A stretch of 10,622 bases of DNA from Anaerotignum sp. (GCA_020024395.1 JAHHTV010000043.1:1-10622), one strand, 5' to 3'. Numbered from the stretch's first letter, positions 1 through 6,055 are shown. The notes: generated by a model not told the origin, from the letters alone. Numbers and translations: made by a program.

Positions 1-32
1 GTATATACAGATTTTTTGTATTTGATACAGCT

Positions 33-48
33 TGTTTCACGTGAAACC
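33..48. promoter_or_regulatory. parS: parS-like ParB (Spo0J) binding site
   Basis: The sequence TGTTTCACGTGAAACC matches the conserved bacterial parS 16-mer (TGTTTCACGTGAAACA) at 15 of 16 positions, and its 14-bp core at 34-47 is a perfect palindrome. ParB/Spo0J loads at such sites as a CTP-dependent clamp and helps recruit SMC for origin segregation. In Firmicutes parS sites cluster around oriC, so the window probably lies in the origin-proximal part of the chromosome; that placement is inference. No parA or parB gene is present here. The match is to parS and not to the related Noc site, whose core is CCCGGG. Confidence 0.88.
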
Positions 49-87
49 ATATCATGTGTATATGGATATTTTCAAAGCAAAACAATA

Positions 88-122
88 AAGGAGAACACAA
101 AAATTTTCAAAGCATTCTCCTT
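88..122 (-). terminator. Probable terminator of the small membrane-protein gene
   Basis: An 8-bp perfect inverted repeat (AAGGAGAA at 88-95 and TTCTCCTT at 115-122) with a 19-base loop lies 28 bases beyond the stop codon of the 151-357 gene. On the minus strand it is followed by a broken T-rich run (TTATTGTTTTG). The loop is long for a classical terminator, so the call is moderate. The plus-strand copy is followed by TTCTATTTT and might also work in that direction. Confidence 0.45.
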
Positions 123-150
123 GTTCTATTTTCATAAAAATATTTTGTGA

Positions 151-357
151 TTAAAATATTCGTGCAATATTTTGTATCAAATGCAATAAATGTGTTTGCA
201 TAAACCGCAATACCAATACCAATGATGCAATATAACACCCAACAGATATCATTTTTTGTAAAGGTGTATATTTTCGGTCAGATGCCAAAACATCCAACAC
301 CGATTGTATGCACACAATCAAAAATAATTGTCCTGCCAATGTCAAAAATCCGTCCAT
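151..357 (-). CDS. Small two-helix membrane protein, function unknown
   Basis: This encodes a 68-residue protein with two hydrophobic segments (about residues 4-24 and 35-52), a short charged linker (DRKYTPLQK, about 27-35) and an amphipathic C-terminal tail. It should be an integral membrane hairpin. The ATG is supported by a GGGAGG ribosome binding site nine bases upstream, and a promoter-like pair lies just before it, so it is probably a real gene despite its size. Size and layout (helix, polar turn, helix, tail ending in I-F) recall the sporulation channel subunit SpoIIIAC, but the resemblance is general, and spoIIIAC normally sits inside the spoIIIA operon, which is not present. I do not assign a function. 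It is transcribed towards the parS site and appears monocistronic within the window. Confidence 0.7.
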   Translation of the reverse strand: MDGFLTLAGQLFLIVCIQSVLDVLASDRKYTPLQKMISVGCYIASLVLVLRFMQTHLLHLIQNIARIF

Positions 358-381
358 ACCTCACTGCCTCCCAATCTTAAT

Positions 382-409
382 ATTATCTTATGAAAAATTT
401 TCTTTTCAA
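382..409 (-). promoter_or_regulatory. Candidate promoter for the 68-residue membrane protein
   Basis: On the minus strand a TTGAAA -35 (404-409) and a GATAAT -10 (382-387) are separated by 16 bases. The predicted transcription start near 375 leaves a short leader carrying the GGGAGG site. The -35 overlaps that of the candidate plus-strand promoter of the divergent operon. Both are read by eye in AT-rich DNA. Confidence 0.45.
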
Positions 410-431
410 ATGTCATTTTTCGGTTCATAAT
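403..431 (+). promoter_or_regulatory. Candidate promoter of the hydrolase-hotdog-proC operon
   Basis: TTTTCA (403-408) and CATAAT (426-431) are separated by 17 bases and lie about 40 bases upstream of the first start codon. It is the best pair in this spacer. It shares -35 bases with the divergent minus-strand promoter, so the two would compete for RNA polymerase. Confidence 0.4.
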
Positions 432-473
432 AAATACAGAATAAAAATTCTTTGTATCAAGGAGGAATAGTTG

Positions 474-1421
474 ATGTTGAAAAAAGCAGTTAAAAAAGCA
501 GCATTACCCCTTTTTGCATCATTTGGTGTGACAGCAGCAGCATTGTTATTACGTCAAAAAATATGCTTGGCATTGGCGAACCGCCATGTAGATGATACAC
601 CGCACACAGTGTATGAAACAGATGGTATTTCGGTTGCATATGAAGTGCAAGGACATGGTATACCGATTGTATTGCTGCATAGTATGCATTTGGGTGCTTC
701 TCGCAGAGAATGGCGTCCACAAATAGAGAATTTAGCAAAAGAATATCGTGTATATAGTATAGATATGGTTGGATATGGACAATCAGAGAAACCCAAAAAA
801 CCATGGACAGCATATCAATATGCCGTTTTGCTGCATAAATTTTTGACAGATGTGGTAAAACGTCCTGCGGTTGTGGTTGCTGCAAATGGCAGTGCAGATA
901 TTGCATTGGTGCTTTCTATGCTCTATGCAACAGATATCAAAAAATTGATTTTGATTTCTCCAGAAGGCATCGGACAGGGATTTGCCACACCACAAGATAC
1001 AGAGCATTTGAAAAAGCTGTTACTTCCTGTTGCAGGTACACAAATATTTTTGAATAATACCACAAAAAAATCCATACAACGTATGGCACAACAACTATTT
1101 TGGCAAACAGAGCATATGCCCGCCGATTTTGTAGAAAATTTATACCATAATGCAAGATATGGAAAAGGTGCAAAAGCAAGTTTTGTATCTTATCGTACAC
1201 GCTTTTTTGCAGCAGATACCAAACGAGCATTTTTAGAATTGTCTGTACCATTTTTGTTGATATGGGGAGAAAAAAATGAAATTAACCCTGTACAATATTT
1301 GGAGCAGGCAGAAGCAATGCAAGACAAAGGAGAATTTTTGCTATTTGAAGATACTGCATCTTTACCACATTTGGAAAATCCAAAAGCATTTTATCGTATT
1401 ATGATAGAATTTTTGAAATAA
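474..1421 (+). CDS. Alpha/beta-hydrolase-fold protein, probably non-catalytic
   Basis: This is a 315-residue protein, first gene of a four-gene operon. I chose ATG 474 over an in-frame TTG at 471 because GGAGG (461-465) is then eight bases away. A basic N-terminus and hydrophobic stretch (about residues 10-27) suggest a membrane anchor. The rest follows the alpha/beta hydrolase fold: VLLHS (66-70) as the oxyanion strand, YSIDMVGYGQSEKP (94-107), the elbow region AANGS (136-140), LLIWGEKNEINP (261-272) and LPHLENPKAF (297-306). Ungapped comparison with the usual pattern puts Asn138 at the nucleophile, Asn268 at the acid, and Ser296 where the Gly-His motif should be. All three triad positions therefore look substituted. 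I recall related clostridial proteins that also deviate at the elbow, so this may be a family trait. A scaffold or binding role, or catalysis by other residues, is possible; substrate unknown. Confidence 0.8.
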   Translation: MLKKAVKKAALPLFASFGVTAAALLLRQKICLALANRHVDDTPHTVYETDGISVAYEVQGHGIPIVLLHSMHLGASRREWRPQIENLAKEYRVYSIDMVGYGQSEKPKKPWTAYQYAVLLHKFLTDVVKRPAVVVAANGSADIALVLSMLYATDIKKLILISPEGIGQGFATPQDTEHLKKLLLPVAGTQIFLNNTTKKSIQRMAQQLFWQTEHMPADFVENLYHNARYGKGAKASFVSYRTRFFAADTKRAFLELSVPFLLIWGEKNEINPVQYLEQAEAMQDKGEFLLFEDTASLPHLENPKAFYRIMIEFLK

Positions 1422-1437
1422 CACATAAGAAAGGAAG

Positions 1438-1929
1438 ATGGATTTGCAGGATATACAAACACAAATATTGTCACAATCGCATATGGAAACATGGTTTCAA
1501 ACAAGACTTACCAAAGATTTCCCACGTTTTCAAAAAGGTGTCATTGGGCGTATGCGACCAAGACTGCTCTCTTGTGATTATGAAACAGCGCAAACCGTTA
1601 TGGCTTATGATGTATTGGATTGGGAGTTAAATTTGCTTGGAGATATGCAAAATGGTATCATTGCGACAGGATTTGATACTTGTATGGGTATGCTTTGTCA
1701 TTATTATGCTGCCCCCAATTTATTGACAACGGTAACGCTTTCCGCAACATATTTGAAACCAGTATCAAAACAAAAAATATTGCACTACCAAACAAAAATC
1801 AAATCATTTGGCAAAAGCCTAGTGACACTGGAAAGCATTGCGTATATTGCGCAAGAAAAAGAACCAACCGCAACCGCTACTGCAACATTCAAAATATTAC
1901 ATCAAAAAAAGAAAGGCGATACAGTATGA
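1438..1929 (+). CDS. Hotdog-fold (PaaI-like) protein lacking the HGG motif
   Basis: This 163-residue protein is clearly paralogous to the gene immediately downstream: they share METWF/MEAWF, DW.LN, GII.T.FD, T.LKP, HY..K..S.GK and a closing T.S/TF-K-LH pattern. The fold is a single hotdog domain of the PaaI thioesterase type, which normally hydrolyses acyl-CoA as a dimer or tetramer. The family motif N-x2-G-x2-HGG-x6-D reads N65-LL-G68-DM-Q71-N72-G73 here, with Asp80 kept. The His and first Gly of HGG are gone, so activity is doubtful. It starts 16 bases after the hydrolase gene and overlaps the next gene by four bases (ATGA). The start is uncertain: ATG 1438 directly abuts the AAGGAAG sequence, while TTG 1444 would have it six bases upstream and remove two residues. 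Confidence 0.85.
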   Translation: MDLQDIQTQILSQSHMETWFQTRLTKDFPRFQKGVIGRMRPRLLSCDYETAQTVMAYDVLDWELNLLGDMQNGIIATGFDTCMGMLCHYYAAPNLLTTVTLSATYLKPVSKQKILHYQTKIKSFGKSLVTLESIAYIAQEKEPTATATATFKILHQKKKGDTV

Positions 1930-2408
1930 TTTATTTAACAGAAGAAATTTCTTCACAAGAAAATATGGAAGCATGGTTTTCACAACTTTCTGACCCTGCA
2001 TTTCCTTTGAAAAAAGGCACAATATTAGAACAACTCAACCCCGTTTTTGTTTGTTGCGATTTTGCAGAACGTAGCACAGAATTTGTATTTCGTGTGCAAG
2101 ATTGGCAATTAAATCCGGAAGGTGGTTTGCATGGGGGTATTATTGTGACCCATTTTGACGCTGTTTTTGGTTTGACAGCACATTATTTTGCAAAACAACA
2201 TATGATTTCTACCATCACCATAAACACAACATTTTTGAAGCCCATACGCCCAGATGATGTGATACATTATAAAGTCAAAGTAACATCACTTGGGAAAACC
2301 ATATATAATATGACAGCAGAAGCATGGCTGGAAAGAGATAATATATTAGCTGCCACAGCATCTACATCATTTATGAAGTTACATCATGTGTTAGCAGAAC
2401 CAATTTAA
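1926..2408 (+). CDS. Hotdog-fold (PaaI-like) thioesterase
   Basis: This is a 160-residue single hotdog-domain protein of the PaaI/acyl-CoA thioesterase superfamily. The signature is intact: N63-PE-G66-GL-H69-G70-G71 followed by Asp78. HGG lies at the start of the central helix, and the Asp is the usual catalytic residue in this group. TTFLKP (101-106) is the conserved dimer-interface strand. The start ATG 1926 overlaps the stop of the preceding paralogue (ATGA), with AAAGG nine bases upstream. Translational coupling is likely, and homology to the paralogue from residue 1 supports this start over a longer reading of the frame. The tandem arrangement with a degenerate copy suggests a hetero-oligomer, as inference. 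The acyl substrate cannot be read from sequence. Confidence 0.87.
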   Translation: MIYLTEEISSQENMEAWFSQLSDPAFPLKKGTILEQLNPVFVCCDFAERSTEFVFRVQDWQLNPEGGLHGGIIVTHFDAVFGLTAHYFAKQHMISTITINTTFLKPIRPDDVIHYKVKVTSLGKTIYNMTAEAWLERDNILAATASTSFMKLHHVLAEPI

Positions 2409-2429
2409 TCAATTAGGAGGAAAAAAGGT

Positions 2430-3236
2430 ATGAGATTTGGATTTATTGGTGCAGGGAATATGGTCAGTGCCATTGTAAAAGGTATGACAATTGGTGGTGG
2501 CGGCTATCAGGGAAAAGATATTTTCATCACAAGCAAAACCGTAACATCTGCACAAAAATTGGCAGATGTTTGCGGGGCAAATGTTTGTAAAACAGCTGTG
2601 GAAGTGATAGAACAAAGTGATATATTGATATTGGGTGTCAAGCCCCATATATTGGCAGAAGTATTGCCTGCTTTGAAAAATGCCATTGCAAAAAAACAGC
2701 CTGTTGTGGTGTCTATTGCAGCAGGAAAAACTTTGGCATATCTTGCAGAACATTTGCCAGAAAATACATCTGTTTTGCGTGTGATGCCAAACATCAATGC
2801 AAAAATCGGTGCATCTACCACAGGTATTTGTGCAAACGCAGTAGTCACAGCAGAACAGTTTGCACAGGTAAAACAAGTATTTGAAACCATTGGTAGTGTG
2901 GCAGAAATCCCGGAACAGCATTTTGCGATATTCAGCGTAATTGGTGGTGCATCTGTTGCATTTGCCTATATGTATATGGACGCATTGGCAAGGGCGGCAC
3001 TCAAAGCAGGTATGCCAAAAGCACAGGCTTTGGATATTGTAGCAGAAACTGTCAAAGGTAGTGCAGAAATGGTACACAAAAGCAAAGAAGCCCCTTGGGT
3101 ATTGATTGACCAAGTATGCTCACCAGGTGGTACAACCATTGAAGGTGTGACAACATTGCAAGCAAAAGGTTTTGAAGCAGCAGTGGTATCTGCATTTGAT
3201 GCCGTATTGCAAAAAGATACGAAAATCGGAAAATAA
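2430..3236 (+). CDS. proC: Pyrroline-5-carboxylate reductase
   Basis: This enzyme carries out the last step of proline synthesis: NAD(P)H-dependent reduction of 1-pyrroline-5-carboxylate to L-proline in the cytosol. The 268-residue length is normal. The N-terminal Rossmann motif FIGAGNM (5-11) binds the dinucleotide. ILGVKP (67-72), SIAAGK (95-100) and RVMPN (117-121) are typical. The C-terminal dimerisation and active-site signature SPGGTTIEGVTTL (231-243) is intact. One family motif is altered: the usual GSGPA before the long helix reads GASVA (173-177), so the Pro is Val. AGGAGG at 2415-2420, nine bases before ATG, fixes the start. It lies 21 bases after the hotdog gene with no terminator between, so it is probably the last gene of the operon. 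The link between proline synthesis and the three upstream genes is unexplained. Confidence 0.96.
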   Translation: MRFGFIGAGNMVSAIVKGMTIGGGGYQGKDIFITSKTVTSAQKLADVCGANVCKTAVEVIEQSDILILGVKPHILAEVLPALKNAIAKKQPVVVSIAAGKTLAYLAEHLPENTSVLRVMPNINAKIGASTTGICANAVVTAEQFAQVKQVFETIGSVAEIPEQHFAIFSVIGGASVAFAYMYMDALARAALKAGMPKAQALDIVAETVKGSAEMVHKSKEAPWVLIDQVCSPGGTTIEGVTTLQAKGFEAAVVSAFDAVLQKDTKIGK

Positions 3237-3265
3237 TGCATATCATATGGCATGATACAACAAAG

Positions 3266-3940
3266 TCATTGTGTGATATTTTCGGAATGTTCCAAAAGCC
3301 GAAATTGGTTTTTGTGATAATCCAGAAGTCCTTCTTTTTTCATGCGACTCAATTCGGCAGACATCGCACTACGGTCTATGGCAAGATAATCTGCAAGTTG
3401 TTGTCGATTAAATGGAATAGAAAAAATGGAACTGCCCGCCTCTTGTGCCTGTAAAGAGAGAAATGACAATAATTTTTCTCTTGTGGTGCGACAAGTGATG
3501 TGGGCAATTTTTCTGGTCAATGTTAAATTGCGTTGCGCAAAGGATTGCAAAAAACGATGTGCCAGCAGTGTGAATGTTGGATTTTGCATTGCTTGTGGTG
3601 TCAATAATTTTTGCAAATGTAGATATAATACAGTTGTGTGAGTGGTAGCTTGTACACTTACTTCAGCAGGTGCATCTAAAAAAGCATATGTTTCTGCAAA
3701 TAAAGCTCCTTTGGGGATTTGTGCAACAATAGCACGATTCCCCCAGAAATCTTCTCGTAATATGTGTACACTTCCAGATAAAATCAAGCCAGCTGCTGTA
3801 ACAGTTTGCCCAGCATGTATCAAAAATGCATTTTTTTCATATGTGATGGTACCACCATGTATGGTATCAAATATTTGTTGTAAATCTTTTTCTGAAATAC
3901 CCCGAAAAAATGGCAATGCTGCCAATAATGAAAGTTCCAT
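3266..3940 (-). CDS. Crp/Fnr-family transcriptional regulator
   Basis: This 224-residue regulator has an N-terminal cyclic-nucleotide-binding-type beta-barrel (about 10-115), a dimerisation helix (about 120-150) and a C-terminal winged helix-turn-helix (about 153-216). The HTH is plain: NRQQLADYLAIDRSAMSAELSRMKKEG (178-204), read in two halves, with recognition helix DRSAMSAELSRM. The pocket (FAETYAFLDAPAEVSVQA, 81-98) lacks the Arg-Ser pair by which E. coli CRP holds cAMP, and there is only one cysteine (150), so neither cAMP binding nor an FNR-type iron-sulfur cluster is likely. Clostridial regulators of this type often sit next to hcp and ferredoxin-like genes and respond to redox or nitrosative signals (HcpR-like). 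That assignment is inference from context. AGGAGG precedes the ATG. A palindromic operator lies in the divergent spacer, suggesting autoregulation. Confidence 0.9.
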   Translation of the reverse strand: MELSLLAALPFFRGISEKDLQQIFDTIHGGTITYEKNAFLIHAGQTVTAAGLILSGSVHILREDFWGNRAIVAQIPKGALFAETYAFLDAPAEVSVQATTHTTVLYLHLQKLLTPQAMQNPTFTLLAHRFLQSFAQRNLTLTRKIAHITCRTTREKLLSFLSLQAQEAGSSIFSIPFNRQQLADYLAIDRSAMSAELSRMKKEGLLDYHKNQFRLLEHSENITQ

Positions 3941-3958
3941 AAAATGTTCCTCCTGTTT

Positions 3959-3974
3959 TGTTGTAAAAACAACA
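3959..3974. promoter_or_regulatory. Candidate Crp/Fnr-type operator
   Basis: TGTTGT-AAAA-ACAACA is a perfect inverted repeat with six-base arms and a four-base centre, the geometry of Crp/Fnr-family sites. It lies in the spacer between the regulator and the ferredoxin-domain gene. It would fall just downstream of the predicted minus-strand start (about +9 to +24), fitting autorepression. For the plus-strand gene its centre at 3966.5 could be near -41.5 of a start at about 4008, the class II activator position. The positions of both transcription starts are predictions. Confidence 0.6.
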
Positions 3975-3988
3975 GACTTTTTTACAAA

Positions 3989-4018
3989 AGTATAGCATAC
4001 TCAATACAGATAAAACAA
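3989..4018 (-). promoter_or_regulatory. Promoter of the Crp/Fnr-family regulator
   Basis: On the minus strand there is a TTGTTT -35 (4013-4018) and an extended -10, TGCTATACT (3989-3997), with an 18-base spacer. The -10 sits in a perfect 13-bp inverted repeat, AGTATAGCATACT (3989-4001). Its other arm gives CATACT (3996-4001) on the plus strand, a possible -10 for the divergent gene. Confidence 0.55.
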
Positions 4019-4042
4019 TATAAGATATTGGGAGAGATAAAA

Positions 4043-4732
4043 ATGATTAGAAGAATTATTGAAATAGACAAAGAAAAATGTAATGGTTGTAGTTTGTGTG
4101 CAAATGCTTGCCATGAAGGTGCTATTGGTATGATAGATGGAAAAGCAACATTGTTGCGTGATGATTATTGCGATGGCTTGGGGGATTGTTTGCCTGTCTG
4201 TCCAACAAATGCCATCACATTTGTAGAAAGAGAAGCATTGGCATATGATGAGGCAGCAGTGCAAATCAATATGCAAAAGAAAAAAGAAGCTGCTTGTGCT
4301 TGTCCAGGTAGCCAAAGTCGTGTATTGGAACAACAAAAAATCGAAGCAGAAACAGAAACAACTGTATCTTCTTGTTTGCGTCAATGGCCTGTACAAATCA
4401 AACTTTGTCCCATAAAAGCAGATTATTTTGATGGTGCAAAATTATTGATTGCGGCAGATTGTAGTGCATATGCTTATGGTGATTTTCATAGAAAATTTAT
4501 AAACGGCAAAATCACATTGATAGGTTGTCCAAAATTGGATATGACTGATTACAGCGAAAAATTAACAGAAATCATCAAACAAAATGATATACAAAGTGTA
4601 ACGGTTGTCAGAATGGAAGTACCTTGTTGTGGCGGTATTGAAATGGCAACAAAAACAGCATTGCAAAACAGTGGTAAATTCATTCCATGGCAGATTGTTA
4701 CCATTTCCACAGATGGCAGAATATTAGATTAA
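4043..4732 (+). CDS. Ferredoxin-domain (4Fe-4S) Cys-rich protein
   Basis: This is a 229-residue soluble protein with an N-terminal bacterial ferredoxin domain. The first cluster motif is complete (C13-x2-C16-x2-C19-x3-C23). The second is C43-x5-C49-x3-C53-P, where the expected second Cys is Leu46, so it may bind a [3Fe-4S] or altered cluster. A linker with C85-x-C87-P follows. The C-terminal part (about 115-229) has more cysteines (111, 122, 140, 162, and the pair in VPCCGG, 195-196) that could bind another centre. The start ATG 4043 has GGGAG eight bases upstream; a longer in-frame reading begins inside the promoter region and is rejected. Such proteins commonly accompany hcp and a Crp/Fnr regulator in clostridia, where an electron-transfer role is presumed. 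The partner enzyme is not in this window. It is divergent from its likely regulator. Confidence 0.85.
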   Translation: MIRRIIEIDKEKCNGCSLCANACHEGAIGMIDGKATLLRDDYCDGLGDCLPVCPTNAITFVEREALAYDEAAVQINMQKKKEAACACPGSQSRVLEQQKIEAETETTVSSCLRQWPVQIKLCPIKADYFDGAKLLIAADCSAYAYGDFHRKFINGKITLIGCPKLDMTDYSEKLTEIIKQNDIQSVTVVRMEVPCCGGIEMATKTALQNSGKFIPWQIVTISTDGRILD

Positions 4733-4764
4733 AAAAAGAGAAATGCTTTTGCATTTCTCTTTTT
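4733..4764. terminator. Bidirectional rho-independent terminator
   Basis: A perfect 14-bp stem, AAAAAGAGAAATGC with its complement, closes on a TTTT loop and has A and T tracts on the two sides. It directly follows the stop codon of the ferredoxin-domain gene and abuts the stop of the convergent symporter gene, so it can end both transcripts. Confidence 0.93.
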
Positions 4765-4766
4765 GA

Positions 4767-6008
4767 TTATGCTTTTGCCGCACGTTTTTCGTCCAATTTG
4801 GAAACAATCACCGCACAAGCAGCATCGCCTGTGATATTGACAGTGGTACGTCCCATATCGAAAATACGGTCAAAGCCAACAACCAAACCAATACCAGCCA
4901 CAGGCAAGCCAACGCTTTCCAATACCATTGCCAACATGACAAGCCCTGCACCAGGTACACCAGCAGTACCAATGGAAGCCAGTGTTGCAGTTAATACAAT
5001 GGTAATCATTTGCCCAAGTGTCAAATCCACACCATAACAAGCGGCAATAAATACAGCACAAACCCCTTGATAAATAGCAGTGCCATCCATGTTTATGGTA
5101 CTACCAAGCGGCAGTACAAATCCAGCGACTTCTCGTCTTGCCCCCAAACGTTCAGATGCCTCCAGTGTAAAAGGCAATGTCCCTACAGAAGAAGCAGAAG
5201 AAAAAGCCATCATGATGGCAGGCATCATTTCTTTGAAAAAGCGTAAAGGGGAAATCCCTGCCAGTGTTTTGACAGTGAGTGAATATACCACAACCATATG
5301 TACCAAATACCCAATATAAGCCACTGCCAATACCATAAATAAGTTTGTCAAAAGCATAGGCCCATTTTCTGCAACCACAGGGCAAATCAGACAAGCAACA
5401 CCAATGGGGGAAAGTTTGATAATCAAATCCATCACTTTCAAAAATACTTCATTGAAACTTTCTACAACTTGCCCAGCTAAAATGCCTTTTTCTCCTGCAA
5501 GCAAAATACCAAACCCAATAAACAATGAAATCACAATCACTTGTAGCATAGAAGCATTTGCCAGTGGTTGTATAAAGTTTGCAGGGAATATGCCTACAAT
5601 GGTATCCATGATACTTTGGCTTTCTGCGGGTGTGTAAGAAGCCTCGGAAGCGTCCAATACCACAAAGAAATTTTTTGATAAAGATGCCAAAACCAAAGCC
5701 AATGTAACAGCGAATGCAGTGGTACACATATAATATATCAATGTTTTACCACCGATTGCCCCAACACGGCGAATATCTTTCATAGAAATGACACCAGCCG
5801 CAATGGAGAACATCACAATGGGAACGACAATGAATTTTAATAGATTTAGAAATATCGTACCAAATGGCTGGATATATGTTTTGGCAAAATCCACACCACT
5901 CATGCCCAATATAGATGCTTTCATCAAAAGCAATCCACTTGCAATACCAATTACTAAACCAACAAAAATCCAAAATGCCAAAGGCATTTTTTTCTTTTGA
6001 TTTGTCAA
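4767..6008 (-). CDS. Dicarboxylate/amino acid:cation symporter (DAACS)
   Basis: This is a secondary transporter of the glutamate/aspartate/dicarboxylate family (GltP/GltT/DctA fold), with multiple membrane helices and two re-entrant hairpins. From the TTG start the protein has 413 residues, typical for the family. Hairpin 1 carries SSASSVGT (270-277), helix 7 carries NMDGT (306-310), hairpin 2 has SIGTAGVPGAG (345-355), and helix 8 has FDRIFDMGRTTVNITGD (379-395). Arg387 aligns with Arg397 of archaeal GltPh, which binds the side-chain carboxylate, so an acidic substrate (glutamate, aspartate or a C4-dicarboxylate) is likely. Asp384, Asn391 and Asp395 of the substrate and cation sites are kept. 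ATG 6035 would add nine residues, but it has no ribosome binding site and lies only about 14 bases from the predicted transcription start. TTG 6008 has AGAAAGG 11 bases upstream and gives the usual N-terminus. Confidence 0.94.
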   Translation of the reverse strand: MTNQKKKMPLAFWIFVGLVIGIASGLLLMKASILGMSGVDFAKTYIQPFGTIFLNLLKFIVVPIVMFSIAAGVISMKDIRRVGAIGGKTLIYYMCTTAFAVTLALVLASLSKNFFVVLDASEASYTPAESQSIMDTIVGIFPANFIQPLANASMLQVIVISLFIGFGILLAGEKGILAGQVVESFNEVFLKVMDLIIKLSPIGVACLICPVVAENGPMLLTNLFMVLAVAYIGYLVHMVVVYSLTVKTLAGISPLRFFKEMMPAIMMAFSSASSVGTLPFTLEASERLGARREVAGFVLPLGSTINMDGTAIYQGVCAVFIAACYGVDLTLGQMITIVLTATLASIGTAGVPGAGLVMLAMVLESVGLPVAGIGLVVGFDRIFDMGRTTVNITGDAACAVIVSKLDEKRAAKA

Positions 6009-6055
6009 TACAAACACAACCTTTCTGAAAATCATACTATTTTTGTATCATATTT

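Noticed and set aside
490..1251. Several minus-strand open frames of 74-138 codons
   Set aside because: They are shadows of the hydrolase gene: His/Cys/Leu-rich, mutually overlapping and without start signals.
1680..1925. Upstream in-frame extension of the second hotdog gene
   Set aside because: It overlaps the first hotdog gene, lacks a ribosome binding site, and the paralogue alignment begins at the ATG at 1926, which has AAAGG nine bases upstream.
2409..3113. Open frame of 234 codons on the minus strand
   Set aside because: It is the antisense shadow of proC, with an implausible Cys/His-rich composition and no start signal.
3241..3304. Hairpins at the proC/regulator junction (TATCAT..ATGATA and TTTCGG..CCGAAA)
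   Set aside because: The stems are only six bases and neither is followed by a convincing T run; I do not call a terminator for proC, though one of them may contribute.
3266..3940. Regulator as a cAMP-binding CRP or an oxygen-sensing FNR
   Set aside because: The cAMP-contact Arg-Ser pair is missing, and there is only one cysteine, against the four needed for an FNR cluster.
3944..4042. Longer N-terminus for the ferredoxin-domain protein
   Set aside because: It runs through the operator and promoter region and has no ribosome binding site; the ATG at 4043 has GGGAG at the right distance and starts a normal ferredoxin N-terminus.
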